NCBI GenBank assembly: GCA_022829145.1
Contig: CM040761.1
Span: forward strand, 18,941,245 to 19,005,244
Length of the DNA: 64,000 nucleotides
Origin: Albula goreensis
Taxonomy: Eukaryota; Chordata; Actinopteri; Albuliformes; Albulidae
Direction: 5' to 3'
Part shown: positions 46,206 to 56,879 of the stretch, in pieces
Numbering within the stretch: position 1 is the first letter of the stretch
How the letters are laid out: every line of letters begins with the position of its first letter
Made by a program: the position numbers and the translations under genes
Notes under the pieces: generated by a model
The model's input: only the letters and a program-made list of their open reading frames with translations
Database searches by the model: none
Told to the model about the DNA's origin: nothing

Positions 46206-46980
46206 AAGAGACTGCTGGAGAAATCCTCGCCGTAATCCCCGCCTCTCCCCTCTGCCTCTGGCCATGGGTGCGTGGCCAGGTGAGGAAGTTTTCGCCGCTT
46301 TCATGTCTGTTCTTCCGGAAACCTCTTCCACTCCCTCCCAAAGCTGTCTCTTCCCTTTTCATCTTAGGATGCAGGCCTTGGGGCCCTGCTGTGCTGACTG
46401 ACTGTGAAACTGTGGGGCTTACTGTTTCCTTCTCCCTCGATGGGACTTTACAATTTGACATCAGCTCTGTATGACGACACCTGTCTGTTGCTAGCAGCAT
46501 GAGAGCCTTACTTTGCAAGCCTATAACCAGTCCCATGTCCTCAATGTGGGGTCACCTTCCCTAACTTTCAGAGGTATACTTTGCTAGTAACGGATGACTG
46601 GTTACTACCTCTGATGAATCTTGCATGAATCCAATGGCACTGATTGTGCTGGTGTTTTTTTTTTTTTTTAATGGCTGTGGAAAACTATGTGGGAACAGCA
46701 GGAATGGGGCTACGCACACACACATATGAATGCTGCCATGTTGTCCTGTGTCCATTTTTTGTTTTTAATATCAGGGAGGAGAATGGTGTTCATTGGATCA
46801 TTAAGCATTAACCTTATGAAGACACTGCTGACAGTTTTATATTTGATATTTTCTACATTTCTGTCACAGTAATTATTGGGAATACATTTCAGGTTGTGTT
46901 TTTGATAAAAGTCCTTTTCTCCGACAGAAGGTGACACTCAGCAAAGCCCTCAACACCCACACGTGCTCCCGCAAGACTGC

Positions 46981-47300
46981 CACAAAATATTTCAATCTGC
47001 TCCAATAAATGAATTAATGAATAAATGAATAAATCAGCTCATTCATTAGACATTTAACCAGGTAATTATGTGTCGAGACGCACGGCTTTGCTCCTCCCGG
47101 TCGGCGTGGGGCCGGCAGAACAGGCATGATGTTGAGATCTCATCAATCTTAATGAGGCGAGCAACCGCAACACATTGCGCTGAAAGACAGGAGCCCTAGC
47201 TTGCCAAATGGGGCCCCGGATCCCCTTTAGAAAAACTGGTCCCGGGACTATATATAGCAACTGCAATTGTCCCGTCTGCTAAATCATGGCCCTGTACAGC
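46981..47300. promoter_or_regulatory. Candidate conserved noncoding element
   Basis: About 46981-47070 has AATGAATTAATGAATAAATG-type sequence, CATTCATTAGAC and GGTAATTATG. About 47090-47260 is unique with CpGs, ATCTCATCAATCTTAATGAGG and CTTGCCAAATGGGGCC. It contains a short TGAATAAA direct repeat. Frame-free apart from a chance 66-codon frame. Confidence 0.33.
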
Positions 47301-48380
47301 ATTTCCGGACTGGTTATCTTGTATCAGTTACCGGGGCTTCTACATCGTTACCACGACCACCTGTACCGCTGTTGGAACCGCTGTACTACTGCATTTGCCT
47401 GCCATTACAGAGACTAATTTAATGAAAGCGCAGCAGCGAAATGACCACCTGCTCTGCTGCAGTGTAGGGGAAAAGGGACATTAAAGCTACTCCGTGAATC
47501 ACAGTGGGAATGTACACTTTTGTTCAGCTTGCCTAAAATTTGGTTAGTAGATTGCTGCATGTTTTCTCATTTAAACTCATGTCACTAAGGAATATCAACA
47601 CAAAGGGGATGTTTTTTGTATTGTTTTGTTCAGTTTTGTTTTTTGGCAAGCCGTTATGATACTGCACACTTAAATTGTAATTTGCAATTATGTTGCTATG
47701 GAGCATGTTTAAAAATAGAGGTTCTGCTGTATGTATTACCCAAATGGTTTGGATGAGCTTCCTACAAAATCCTGTCTAAAAAATTTAATGTCAACCGTGG
47801 AGAATCTCGGTGATGTCCCTCCTAGCCATACATGTTCTGATCCACTTTTTCCAGCCAACTGTGCTTCAGTCGTCATTTCACACTGTATGAACTGTGGCTC
47901 TGCAATCACCTTTGACACTTAAACCATGTGTAGACTGTCTGCAGTGCACCCACATTGCTGTAATCAAAGAATCAAACTTCTGACTCCACGACAGTATTAA
48001 ACCAGAAATTACTTTTGAGGTGTGGTTAAAAACTCCAGAGACAGATATATCATGAGAGATGAAAAAATGCTACCAGTTTTTATTGTAAATCATTCCTTAT
48101 TCATTTAGAAAAAAAATATTTTGTTTATTTATTTATTTGTTCATTTACAAGAGATACTTATTAACGGCAGATTATTATTATTATTATTATTATTATTTTA
48201 TTTTTGGTGTTGTTGTTGCTGCTGTTGTTATGAAATGATTTATGGATGTCTGTTTAAGTCTATGTACCTGTTTGCTCTCTATATTATACTCCCTTACATT
48301 TTGTGTATGTAATTTACAGCATGGCTGCCATGGGGAGGACAGAGGCATCACGAGCCAGTCAAAAGGCTGTCTTGCATGCA
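47300..48380. other. Noncoding stretch with TTA microsatellite
   Basis: Unique sequence with A/T runs and a (TTA)n run at 48171-48198 followed by GTTGTTGCTGCTG. Frames at 47731-47922 are open on both strands and not supported. Confidence 0.5.
48171..48198. repeat. (TTA)9 microsatellite
   Basis: A perfect ATT/TTA trinucleotide run of about 28 bp. Confidence 0.95.
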
Positions 48381-48560
48381 GTTTGTCCTTGAGTTTGATC
48401 ACTTTAACTGCGGCAAGTTCAGGACACTGTCCAGGATGAAATATGAACGAATTAAATAAGGTGATTAAAGGCTAAATAAGTAGATGTTCATAATTATGGA
48501 CTGATCTGCCAAGAGCAATTACAATGGGGCAGTTTTTGCATCGGTAGATTAAGTATGTTC
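48380..48560. promoter_or_regulatory. Candidate conserved noncoding element
   Basis: Contains GAACGAATTAAATAAGG, GGTGATTAAAGG, TCATAATTATGGAC (about 48489) and GAGCAATTACAATGG (about 48513). Dense TAAT/ATTA cores in unique sequence; TCATAATTATGG is nearly palindromic. Confidence 0.35.
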
Positions 48561-49224
48561 TAAATCTGGCTCTCTGAGTGAGATGCTGCTGTCTGGCCCA
48601 TAACTAAGCAGCCATACGCTTTTCTGGCCTATCAGAAACTTTTAATGAAACTGAAATTTCCTGCTCCTCTCTGGTGTTGAATGGCATCCACTTTTATTTA
48701 ATTTTTTTTTTTATTTGAAATACAGCTTCTTTAAAACCAGCAGTAATTTATTGCTCAGCGTAGGAATCTGCGTGTGATGACAATTGAGAGCAGGGTAGCA
48801 GAAAACGGAGATGCCCGGTCGCGCTGTCCCCCATCTCACCCCTTGCTTTATTACCCATGAAGCCTCTCCCCCGTCGGCATACCAACGAGCTGAGTTAACT
48901 AGCCCTGTTATTAGACGAAGGGAAAAACTGGTTCTACCTCCTGAAATGTAGCACAGGGTTCCTGGAGTGGAGGCTTTGCAGCGCTCGAGACTGCTGCGAG
49001 TTTCAGGTGCGACCTGCCTGCACAGGTGTCTCTGCTCCTGTAATTGAGCAGCTGATTGGAAAAGACACTGTGGGCATTGGTGGTTTAGGACCTGTCACGG
49101 GGCTGGTGCCATACCCTGCATCTCCATTCTGTTTCTGAAGGTACACTCAATCACACCTCCATGTTTCTGCTTTGCAATGATAAAGGCCACTTGATAAAAT
49201 TCCTCGCAATGCATAGATCAAGTG

Positions 49225-51300
49225 TATTTTTATTATTCTTGTCCAGATATATTAAAGGATTTGCGTTTTCCACCTTTCTGTATTCATAGCTCAGTGGGAA
49301 TAGGGCTACTCATTAAAGCTGAACTTGTCAGAGTTTTAATAAAGCCCATTCACTGGATTGCAAACCTGAGCCTCTATGTCAACCTCGAGCCACCGCAAAC
49401 CGGAGCTGGACACCACGCTGGGCTGAAGCCGAGCCACACGGTTTTCCGTAGCGTCGGAGGCGGGTTTGGGATTCACCAGCAGAGCTCTCCCCGTTGCGCT
49501 GAGTCGGCAGAGCGGTTGGGGATGTGACAGGCTCCTCAGACAGGCTGGCAGCCGCCTGCTCAGGGATCACCCTCATTAATTTGCTCCGGCACTTAGCGAG
49601 GTAAACACAAACGCTGTCAACCAATCTGTCGGCTACCGCTTCCTGAAGAAGGATATAAAAGACTTTTTCTTTTTTTTTTTTAAATTGGGATGTGCAGGTT
49701 TTTCAACACAGGGACTCAATCAGTATACGGGGGGAAAGGAATCCAGCGTCTCGGCGGGTGACAAGCTCGGCTGGGGTCACTGAGGATGTCTCCTTAGAAT
49801 GTGACGCCGAGAGTTTGCTTCAGTCAGGTAGGCCTGTTAGATCAGCAGCAGCAGTCTGGAGCCTTCTGCAGAGACACGAACAGGTATTATATAAAACGCA
49901 GAAACAGCCACCGGTGACACGGCCGTTCGCTTACGCAACGCCAGGAGAGAGCTGGCTTCTGAACCTCGTCCGCATGCCGGAACTTGGCATCCATATGTTC
50001 CCACTGGCCCCCTGATTCAGGACAAGAAACTTTTGAAGTGTTGTATTTTATTTTTCAAAGCTCCCCAGCTCAGGCGCTCAGACATACAAACAGGCCTTGA
50101 TGGTCTTTTCTCTCCGTTCTCATTTCGTCCACCTCTCATCAAATCCAGGACTCTCCCCTGCTCTGAATTATTTATCTGTCCTTCATCCAATGCCCCTCGG
50201 ATCCCGTCCTTATTTTCTTTCTTTAAGTGAAGAAAAATTAATTGAATGATTCAGGGCATCAGTGGAGCTGTTTCCAGCCCCCATTCTCTATGGTCCCCAT
50301 GCACTTGATTAGGAGATGCAGCTGAGATGCAGTGTTTGCTGAAGGAGAGTTTTCGCTGGGTTTAGCTCATCAGAAGGGCTCTGTGCCGATGGGGCTGGCT
50401 CACCTGCTGAGGAGAGCGCAGCCCTGCCAAAAGACTCATGGGAAATCACCCTATGCTCTGGAGTCACGATACCCTGCAGTGTTTGACCAGAACCTCCTTC
50501 AACTTCCCCAGCCGGCCCTCCTCTCCGTCCCGATGGGAGACAAGCTCTTTACATCGATGAATACTTCATAAATTGTGCAGAAAAGAAATCTCTCTCGTGG
50601 CAAGGCTAAGCTTTCATGAGGACGTCTGGTCTGGACCCAAACAGAATAACTTTGTCTTTTTAAGGGCATATGCTATTCTGTTTTACAATGAAGTAAATCC
50701 ATTCTAAAGGACATGTTTGCTTATCACAATTGGAATAGAAAATATTTTTAAAAACTTGTGCTGGAAAGTAAAGTTCTTAAAAAGAATAGGTGCATCTGAT
50801 TGGATTCTAAACTGTTTCTTCAAAACTTCACTTAGTTTTCTGAATTCTTGCTTTTTTCTTCTTCTTTTTTATTTTCCTGGGACTGGGGGTAGGGTGGATC
50901 CATGGTGATAATTAGAAGGGTGTACCTCTTAAGCAATGGTGACAGCAAACCTCAGCACCTTTGGATCACCAAAACAAAGGGAGAGAAACAACCATGGGTG
51001 CGGGCCTCGTAGTTGTAAATGGGGCCGGCATTCTGCGACATGACAAAAATGAAGGGGGTGGGGGGGGGGGGTTTGACGGCCGGCTCAATGTGACCCCCAT
51101 TAGTCACGCTCGGGGTTACCAGCCGTGAAATGATGCTGCTGGCTGCTGGTGGGGTCCCCTCAAAGGCTGCCACTGTCCGCCTACAGCCATAACTCAGGGC
51201 CCAGGGGGGCACGACGAGGCAGCCTAATGGAGAGTAATAGCGGTCACTTTCAGGACCCCATAAGACCTGCACCCCCCCCCCCACCACCACCACCAGCACC
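49225..51300. other. Unique noncoding stretch, several CpG-bearing segments
   Basis: CpG-bearing sequence at 49380-49520 and 49735-49960 carries frames of up to 107 codons with no family resemblance. A C-run followed by a CCA repeat lies at about 51272-51296. A T run lies near 49668-49681. No RNA gene or element boundary was recognised. Confidence 0.45.
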
Positions 51301-51304
51301 ACTG

Positions 51305-51670
51305 CCCCGCCCCCCTCGAGTGACTCGGGACAATTAATTTGCATGGCGGTGCTGCCAGTGACCAGGTCTGCATGACCGATTTAATGGCCACAGTACCCCT
51401 TTCCTCATTACAATCCCACACCCCTCTGCAGATGGGTACAAAGCAGGCACGGAGCATTGATTTCTGCAAGGACAGCCCTTTTTTTCCCTCTTATTTTTTT
51501 AAAGAAGAATCTAAAACCCCAATGTTTAAACTGAGATATAATGACTTGTAAAAACACAGTCATCAGTGTGCACCGTGCTCATTAAAAGCCACGGCCGAGT
51601 GTGCTGAGGAGACGGGCGGCCATCTTGGACGGGGTTCAGATCTTGTTCAAATGTGTTAATTGATTAATAT
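51305..51670. promoter_or_regulatory. Candidate conserved noncoding element
   Basis: GACAATTAATTTGCATGG (51328-51345, an ATTTGCAT octamer joined to TTAATT), GACCGATTTAATGG (about 51376) and GTTAATTGATTAATATTC (about 51655) in unique sequence. The octamer/TAAT composite is the strongest motif. Confidence 0.35.
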
Positions 51671-51679
51671 TCTTTTGAA

Positions 51680-54600
51680 AAGCCGTCCACGATCCTGAAA
51701 TGTTGGCCTCTGCTGCTATGGAAACACACAGGAGAGCAATATACCGCGTCCCCCCAGGGCAGAGGGGAAACATAAAGTACTCCAGCGCTAAGTCACAGCT
51801 GTGGCTGATACCACAGGCATATATCACAGAGCACTGAGTAATGAAAACAATTAAAAGCACTAATTACCCCACTATATCACCACCCAACACCCTGCCCATT
51901 GATCTGATAGACAGAGCTGGAGTTATGAGGAGCAATAATCGAATGGCCCCTGCGCAGAAGGGTTTACAGCTCTCCATTTACCCCCCTGACACCGACCACA
52001 ACCAGGTCACATCTCCCGCTCAAAAGCTGTCTACTTATGATTGTGTTTCCCCTGCGGTATGCTGAGGTGAGCTGCTCACAACTCACAAGTAAAGATTTCC
52101 CAGCGAAGAAACACAGAAATGTTTGATTTCCTCTTTTTAAGCTGACTGCTGTGTTTCCGAAAGGAAATATGAAAATTGAAAAGGATACATCAAGGACAAA
52201 ATTGACTCGATACCAACAACTGAAAATTACTGAGAGAATGCTAAATGCACGAATTCCCCATATTCATCATCAAATTCCCAGGAAAACGCAGGCATATATA
52301 AATACATAGAGGCCTTTAAATGTTTGATGGAGTACATCCTATGAAAAAAATATACTCAATTTCACAGTCTTTCAGCTGCAATAACAATTACAGGGCAAGA
52401 AAGAGCCTCACACTTTAAGAGGTCAATTAGGTGGCTGTAGCTGCTCAGGAACAAGAGGCATTGCAGCATTACACAGATAAGGAAAACAGTCCCAGATAAC
52501 ACCAACGGCAGGCCCACGGTGGTATTATTTTCTCTGCAGCTGGCTGGGAGGGAGCGGTAGGAAGGGATGGAGGGATGGATGTAGCTTTTCCTCTCTAAGG
52601 CCATCACATAGGCCCATGGAGAGACGGAAGCCACAGAAAGAGGAATGTTTAACCGCTCGAGTGCTGAAAGATACAGAAACCCGGGGCTGAGATGATAGTC
52701 GTCCCTCTCCTTGCTCACAAGAAACAGCGAAGAAAAAAAAATGACAGCATTAACAAAACATCTGCCCTGGATGCCTCAAAGGCTCCGATTATCTTGTCCC
52801 TGTCAGTGTATTTTTTTTTTTTTTGGGCAAAATGCGCTTTCTTGGCATCTTAACATTGCATACAATCCTTGTCGATGGAAGCAATCATGTCTTAGACACG
52901 GCTGAGGACACCAGCAATGAACTTTGATGCATTTTCTCTGTTCTTTTCATTGCTACTCATTCTCAGACAGGGATATTGAAGCACAGCACTGGAAAGACCT
53001 TCATGCCTGGTTATCAGATGCAAACTGACCTCCATTTTGGCTCTGTTCTTGCTGGCGCTTGCAGTGTGAAATCTTGGCACTGCTGTTGGTGATGTCATAC
53101 TGGCAAAACCCTACAGCCTTCCTGGAACCAGCATTTAAAAAGGCTTTTTACACAGGTAACATTGCAATCTCAATCTGTAAATACATTTGTGTGTGTGTCT
53201 ATGTGTAAGTTTTATATCCAACACAAAATATAATGTATCCTGCACATGCAGAGCAGGCAAAAAACTAAAGTAATTACAGATACAAGCGGTCAACCGATTC
53301 GCCAACACAAGTAATCTTCTCCAAATAGTCTCAAAGGCACGACAGGATTGTATATCACAGATATATTTCAAGTCAATAGCACAAGCAGGACTTCTCATTT
53401 GGAACATTTCCTGATACATATAGTGTAAAAAAAATGAAAATTTTGCATCTGAATATTTATACAATACAAATGTCATGTAGTTACAGTGGTGCACATATGA
53501 GAACTATGTTTGATTAGATCTGGACTAGGATGCCAGCAGCAGTTACCAACAACAAAAGGTCAGCAGACATGTCATTACTAATCTATTGCTTTTGCATCTT
53601 CTGAATGCCTCCCCGCTGATTTACTGGCTCCAAGCCCCCTGTAATGCAGGCATCTCTACAGACAACATGAAGAGGCATTAAGCAAAGATAGAGGCTTGAT
53701 CAAAGGACAGAATGCACAAATAGGTACCATATGAGTACAGCGATGCAATGCAATGAATGGAGTCACACTGGCACATGATCTTCACGCGATGATTTCTCAA
53801 AGCCGAAGGAATACCGAAAGGCTACCGCAGCTGCCAGGGTGTTGACAGGAACCATGGGAGTAAGACAGTGTGAGCCGAGGACGAGTCGACTTCCCAGCCC
53901 CCGGTGAAATTCAAGTCCCAGGTGTTTGTTTGTGTCACAATAAACAGAAGAGATCGGAGGGGGGGGTGGAATCAGTTGGAGAGTACATCTTCAGTGGGGA
54001 TATACTTTTTGGATTTGGGGAGTCATCTTCCAAGTCTGACAGCCCAGCTGTAGAAAAACAACAGCAAAGAAAGAAAGAGGGGAGAAGGAACTTCTCCATC
54101 TCAGAGATGCAGAAGTGTCGGAACCTCCAACATGCTGACTTAGTGGATTTTGACAGCTCAAAGATGGGAATGAATAATAAGGAGGTCCTCCAATGGAAAC
54201 ATGAGAATCTTTGAAGTCGCAGTCATTTTTGATATTTTGCTTGGTGTGTCCTTATGAAAAAAAAAGGGGAAGTAGCATGCATCGGGTTTTTGAAGCTACA
54301 GACATGAAGAGGGCCAATTGTTCTCTTTTTGGAGAAGTGGTGGAATAATTTTTGCGAGTGAAATTCCTTTGGGTGTGAGGCGCTAAGGAAAAACAAGCCG
54401 CACTCAGGGAGTCGCTATGCCGTGTTTGTTTGTCACCCCGGAGCCTAGCTACCTGGCAGGCCCGGCGAAGAGCCGGCAGGGCCGTGTTTGTAAATAACCA
54501 TGGTATCGCGGCTCGCCGCTGGCAGGACAGAGCGTGCCCCGGATCCCCCAGGGGCTGATTATAGACAGAGGTCAGCGGGTGTGGGGGACCGCTCCCAGAT

Positions 54601-55430
54601 ACTGCCTCAGAGTGACAGCCTGCACTTCCAAAACAACCATCCTCCACAGAAACCAAGGCATCGACGGCCAGCCTCTGGCTGCTCCCACACATGTCACTAC
54701 AGATTCAGGTTCACAGACTTATTTTTCCGTTTGCTGTTTAAAGTTTCAGACATCAAACTTTTCATTTTTAGGATAAATCCAACAGCACACTCAACACGTC
54801 CTGGAGTCACTGAAGACACCTGCTTTGTACAACTACACTGGCGATGTCCAAAATCAAAGTTCTGTCATTTGGATGGGACTGGACACAAAGACAACTGAAA
54901 ACACAAAGAGCTGCTGGTATACATAGAGACTAATAGAGCAGAATACACAGGTTGGCGGAGCAGGGTGTGCTAATACCCTGTGCAATGGAGGGTGTGATTT
55001 ACGTGGACAGTGTGGTTTTCTCCTCTTTTGGCTCAGTGATGGAATTTTGCAGCTGAGAGCGGCTCCTCGGCCACCATGGCTTGGCATGCCAAGAGTTCCC
55101 TTCCTCAGAAACATCCCAGCGCAGCAAGGCTGGATTTCACCTCAAAACCATTACGCACTCACAGAGTGCTCGCAACCGTAAACAAGTTCATACAAGAACA
55201 GGCAAAACTGCTTGTAATTAAGTTACACGTGTAAAATCAGGTCATAAATCAGGGCTTCAACTGACACAAATTCCATCTAACTCACTGCATACCATAAAAT
55301 TAAACAATAAACAGCATCATGGGAACTTCATATTTCCCTTTACAAAGTTTGTATTTACATTTCCCAAATACATTTATCATTCATTTGAGGAATAAAATCT
55401 AAAACTGTTAAGTGATCATGTTTACAAGTT
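51680..55430. other. Noncoding stretch, no gene recognised
   Basis: Mostly unique. A T run lies at about 52810-52824. CpGs are denser at 54410-54560 (GGCCCGGCGAAGAGCCGG, ATCGCGGCTCGCCG). Frames of 112-146 codons (52362-52718, 53870-54214, 54252-54692) have no recognisable domain and overlap frames on the other strand. The 53870 frame lacks an ATG at its listed start. FOX-like TGTTTGTTTG and AATAAACA face each other at about 53923-53945. Confidence 0.45.
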
Positions 55431-55620
55431 AATAAATGCTGACAGTAAAACGCTACCATTAAAACACCTAGCAACTGACACGCCAATCTGCGTTTACCTC
55501 CCGTGGGGAGGGGAGTGTGGGAAGGAGAGAAGAGAGGCAGGGAAATTTCCTGGCAGAGGGAACCATAGCTGCAGTGAGTCAGTCATGACAGAGGAGTGAG
55601 CAGTCCTATGCCTGTCTCGC

Positions 55621-55872
55621 TCACTGACACTCTATACGTTATTTAAACGAACCCCCAGCATACCGCGGGCCGCGAGGTCTTTATTTTTAACCCCCGGCTT
55701 GTTTTGGTACGGCGGGCCTCCGCTGGGGTTCGTAGTAGCGCCGCATGCCGAGGAGAGAAACAGGTGGGGGGATCGCCTCAGCTGCGCATTCCCCAAGGTC
55801 GGCTGCCGACGACGCTAGGGCCGCTGGAGCGACGGCGACGATCCCCCCTCTACACAACTGTAGCGATCGTGT
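55621..55872. promoter_or_regulatory. Small CpG island, possible orphan promoter
   Basis: About 27 CpGs lie in 250 bp, far above the neighbouring sequence. The dense core runs from CCGCGGGCCGCG (about 55663) to GCGACGGCGACG (about 55829). Frames in both strands (55687-55998 minus, 55704-55987 plus) are open because CpG-rich DNA has few stops; neither is recognisable. CpG islands often mark promoters or first exons of developmental genes and lncRNAs. No TATA box or convincing first exon with a donor was pinned down. Confidence 0.45.
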
Positions 55873-56314
55873 TGTGCCCTCCCCCAAAATCCCCCACAAC
55901 CCATGCCGGCCTACATTAGTGCTCATGCTTCTAGTCTTTGTTGTTGGTGGGGGTTGGGGGTGGGGTTTACTCTTCCACAGAAAATGACCTTCACTCAAAC
56001 TGGCTTTTGTTCATTTTCTCTCCACCACCTACACACTCATCCCAAGGGACCCGGCCCCAATGAACCCCCGACCGCCCACTCAACAACCACCCCCCCCCAC
56101 CCGCCAACCAACAACTGCAGGACCTGAGCACAACTGCCACCACACCTCTCCTCCCAGTTCTCTCTTCCAAGGACATGGAGAACAGAAGAATCCACAGCTC
56201 TACAGCGTACTGGCCTGTCCCACTGCTGAGAGAGACTAGACTCTCCCGGCTGCCTTTGTCTCCTCTGAATTACGGCTCAGAGGAAGCATCCATATGAGCG
56301 GAACATGAGGGAGC

Positions 56315-56640
56315 TGTCTACATAAGGTATTAATCAGAGTCATAAGTTTTTTAATTAGCTTTTTTCTATAAATATGGCTAGAGAAGTGAGGCACCCAAGC
56401 AGGCACCCTGTAAAGTCATAAAGAACTGCAACAGGGCTGGAAACAGCAATCGATATCGGAAACCGGCTATTTTAAACCTGACACCCCTTCCCTAATCATT
56501 TACTGCTGAGGTTTCCAGTATCAATAAAGGCCGGCCGTGATTGTGATTACTGCATGATAACGACCCTTCCCACGGCAGTGCGGTGTGATGGTTTATGTGT
56601 CAGCGACAGCGGCACACAGCTGAGGTGAGTAAGTCCCTTT
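56315..56640. promoter_or_regulatory. Candidate conserved noncoding element
   Basis: GGTATTAATCAG, TTTTTTAATTAGC, CAATCGATATCGG, CCCTAATCATTTAC, GTATCAATAAAGG and GTGATTACTGCATG lie within about 250 bp of unique sequence. This is the densest cluster of TAAT/ATTA and CAAT-type cores in the second half of the window. Confidence 0.4.
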
Positions 56641-56715
56641 AGCCCTCAGTCTTCAGTCAAGTAGCCAATGCTAATAAAACAAGCAGCCCAGTTTAGAGCG
56701 GAGAAGCACTTGTGG

Positions 56716-56735
56716 CTCTCTCTCTCTCTCTCTCT
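56716..56735. repeat. Short (CT)n run
   Basis: A perfect CT run of about 20 bp. Confidence 0.9.
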
Positions 56736-56879
56736 GTGATGGATTGAATAGTATAAATTGAGGAGAACCCCGAGTGGCTGCAGCGTTCTGCGCCCCCGTC
56801 CCTCCTCAGTGGCATGGGGCATTCCAGAGTGTAGGACAGCCACAGTGACAGCTGGGGGGAGTGCAGGGGGAGGGGGCAG

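Noticed and set aside
49287-49298. A-box-like TAGCTCAGTGGG
   Set aside because: No B box follows at the expected distance; probably chance.
50955-50972. Possible REST/NRSF element (TCAGCACC followed by GGATCA)
   Set aside because: The left half-site is good, but spacing is one base off and the right half-site does not match.
53870-54214. 114-codon plus-strand frame
   Set aside because: The start position reads GTG rather than ATG, no domain is recognisable and it is not convincing as an internal exon.
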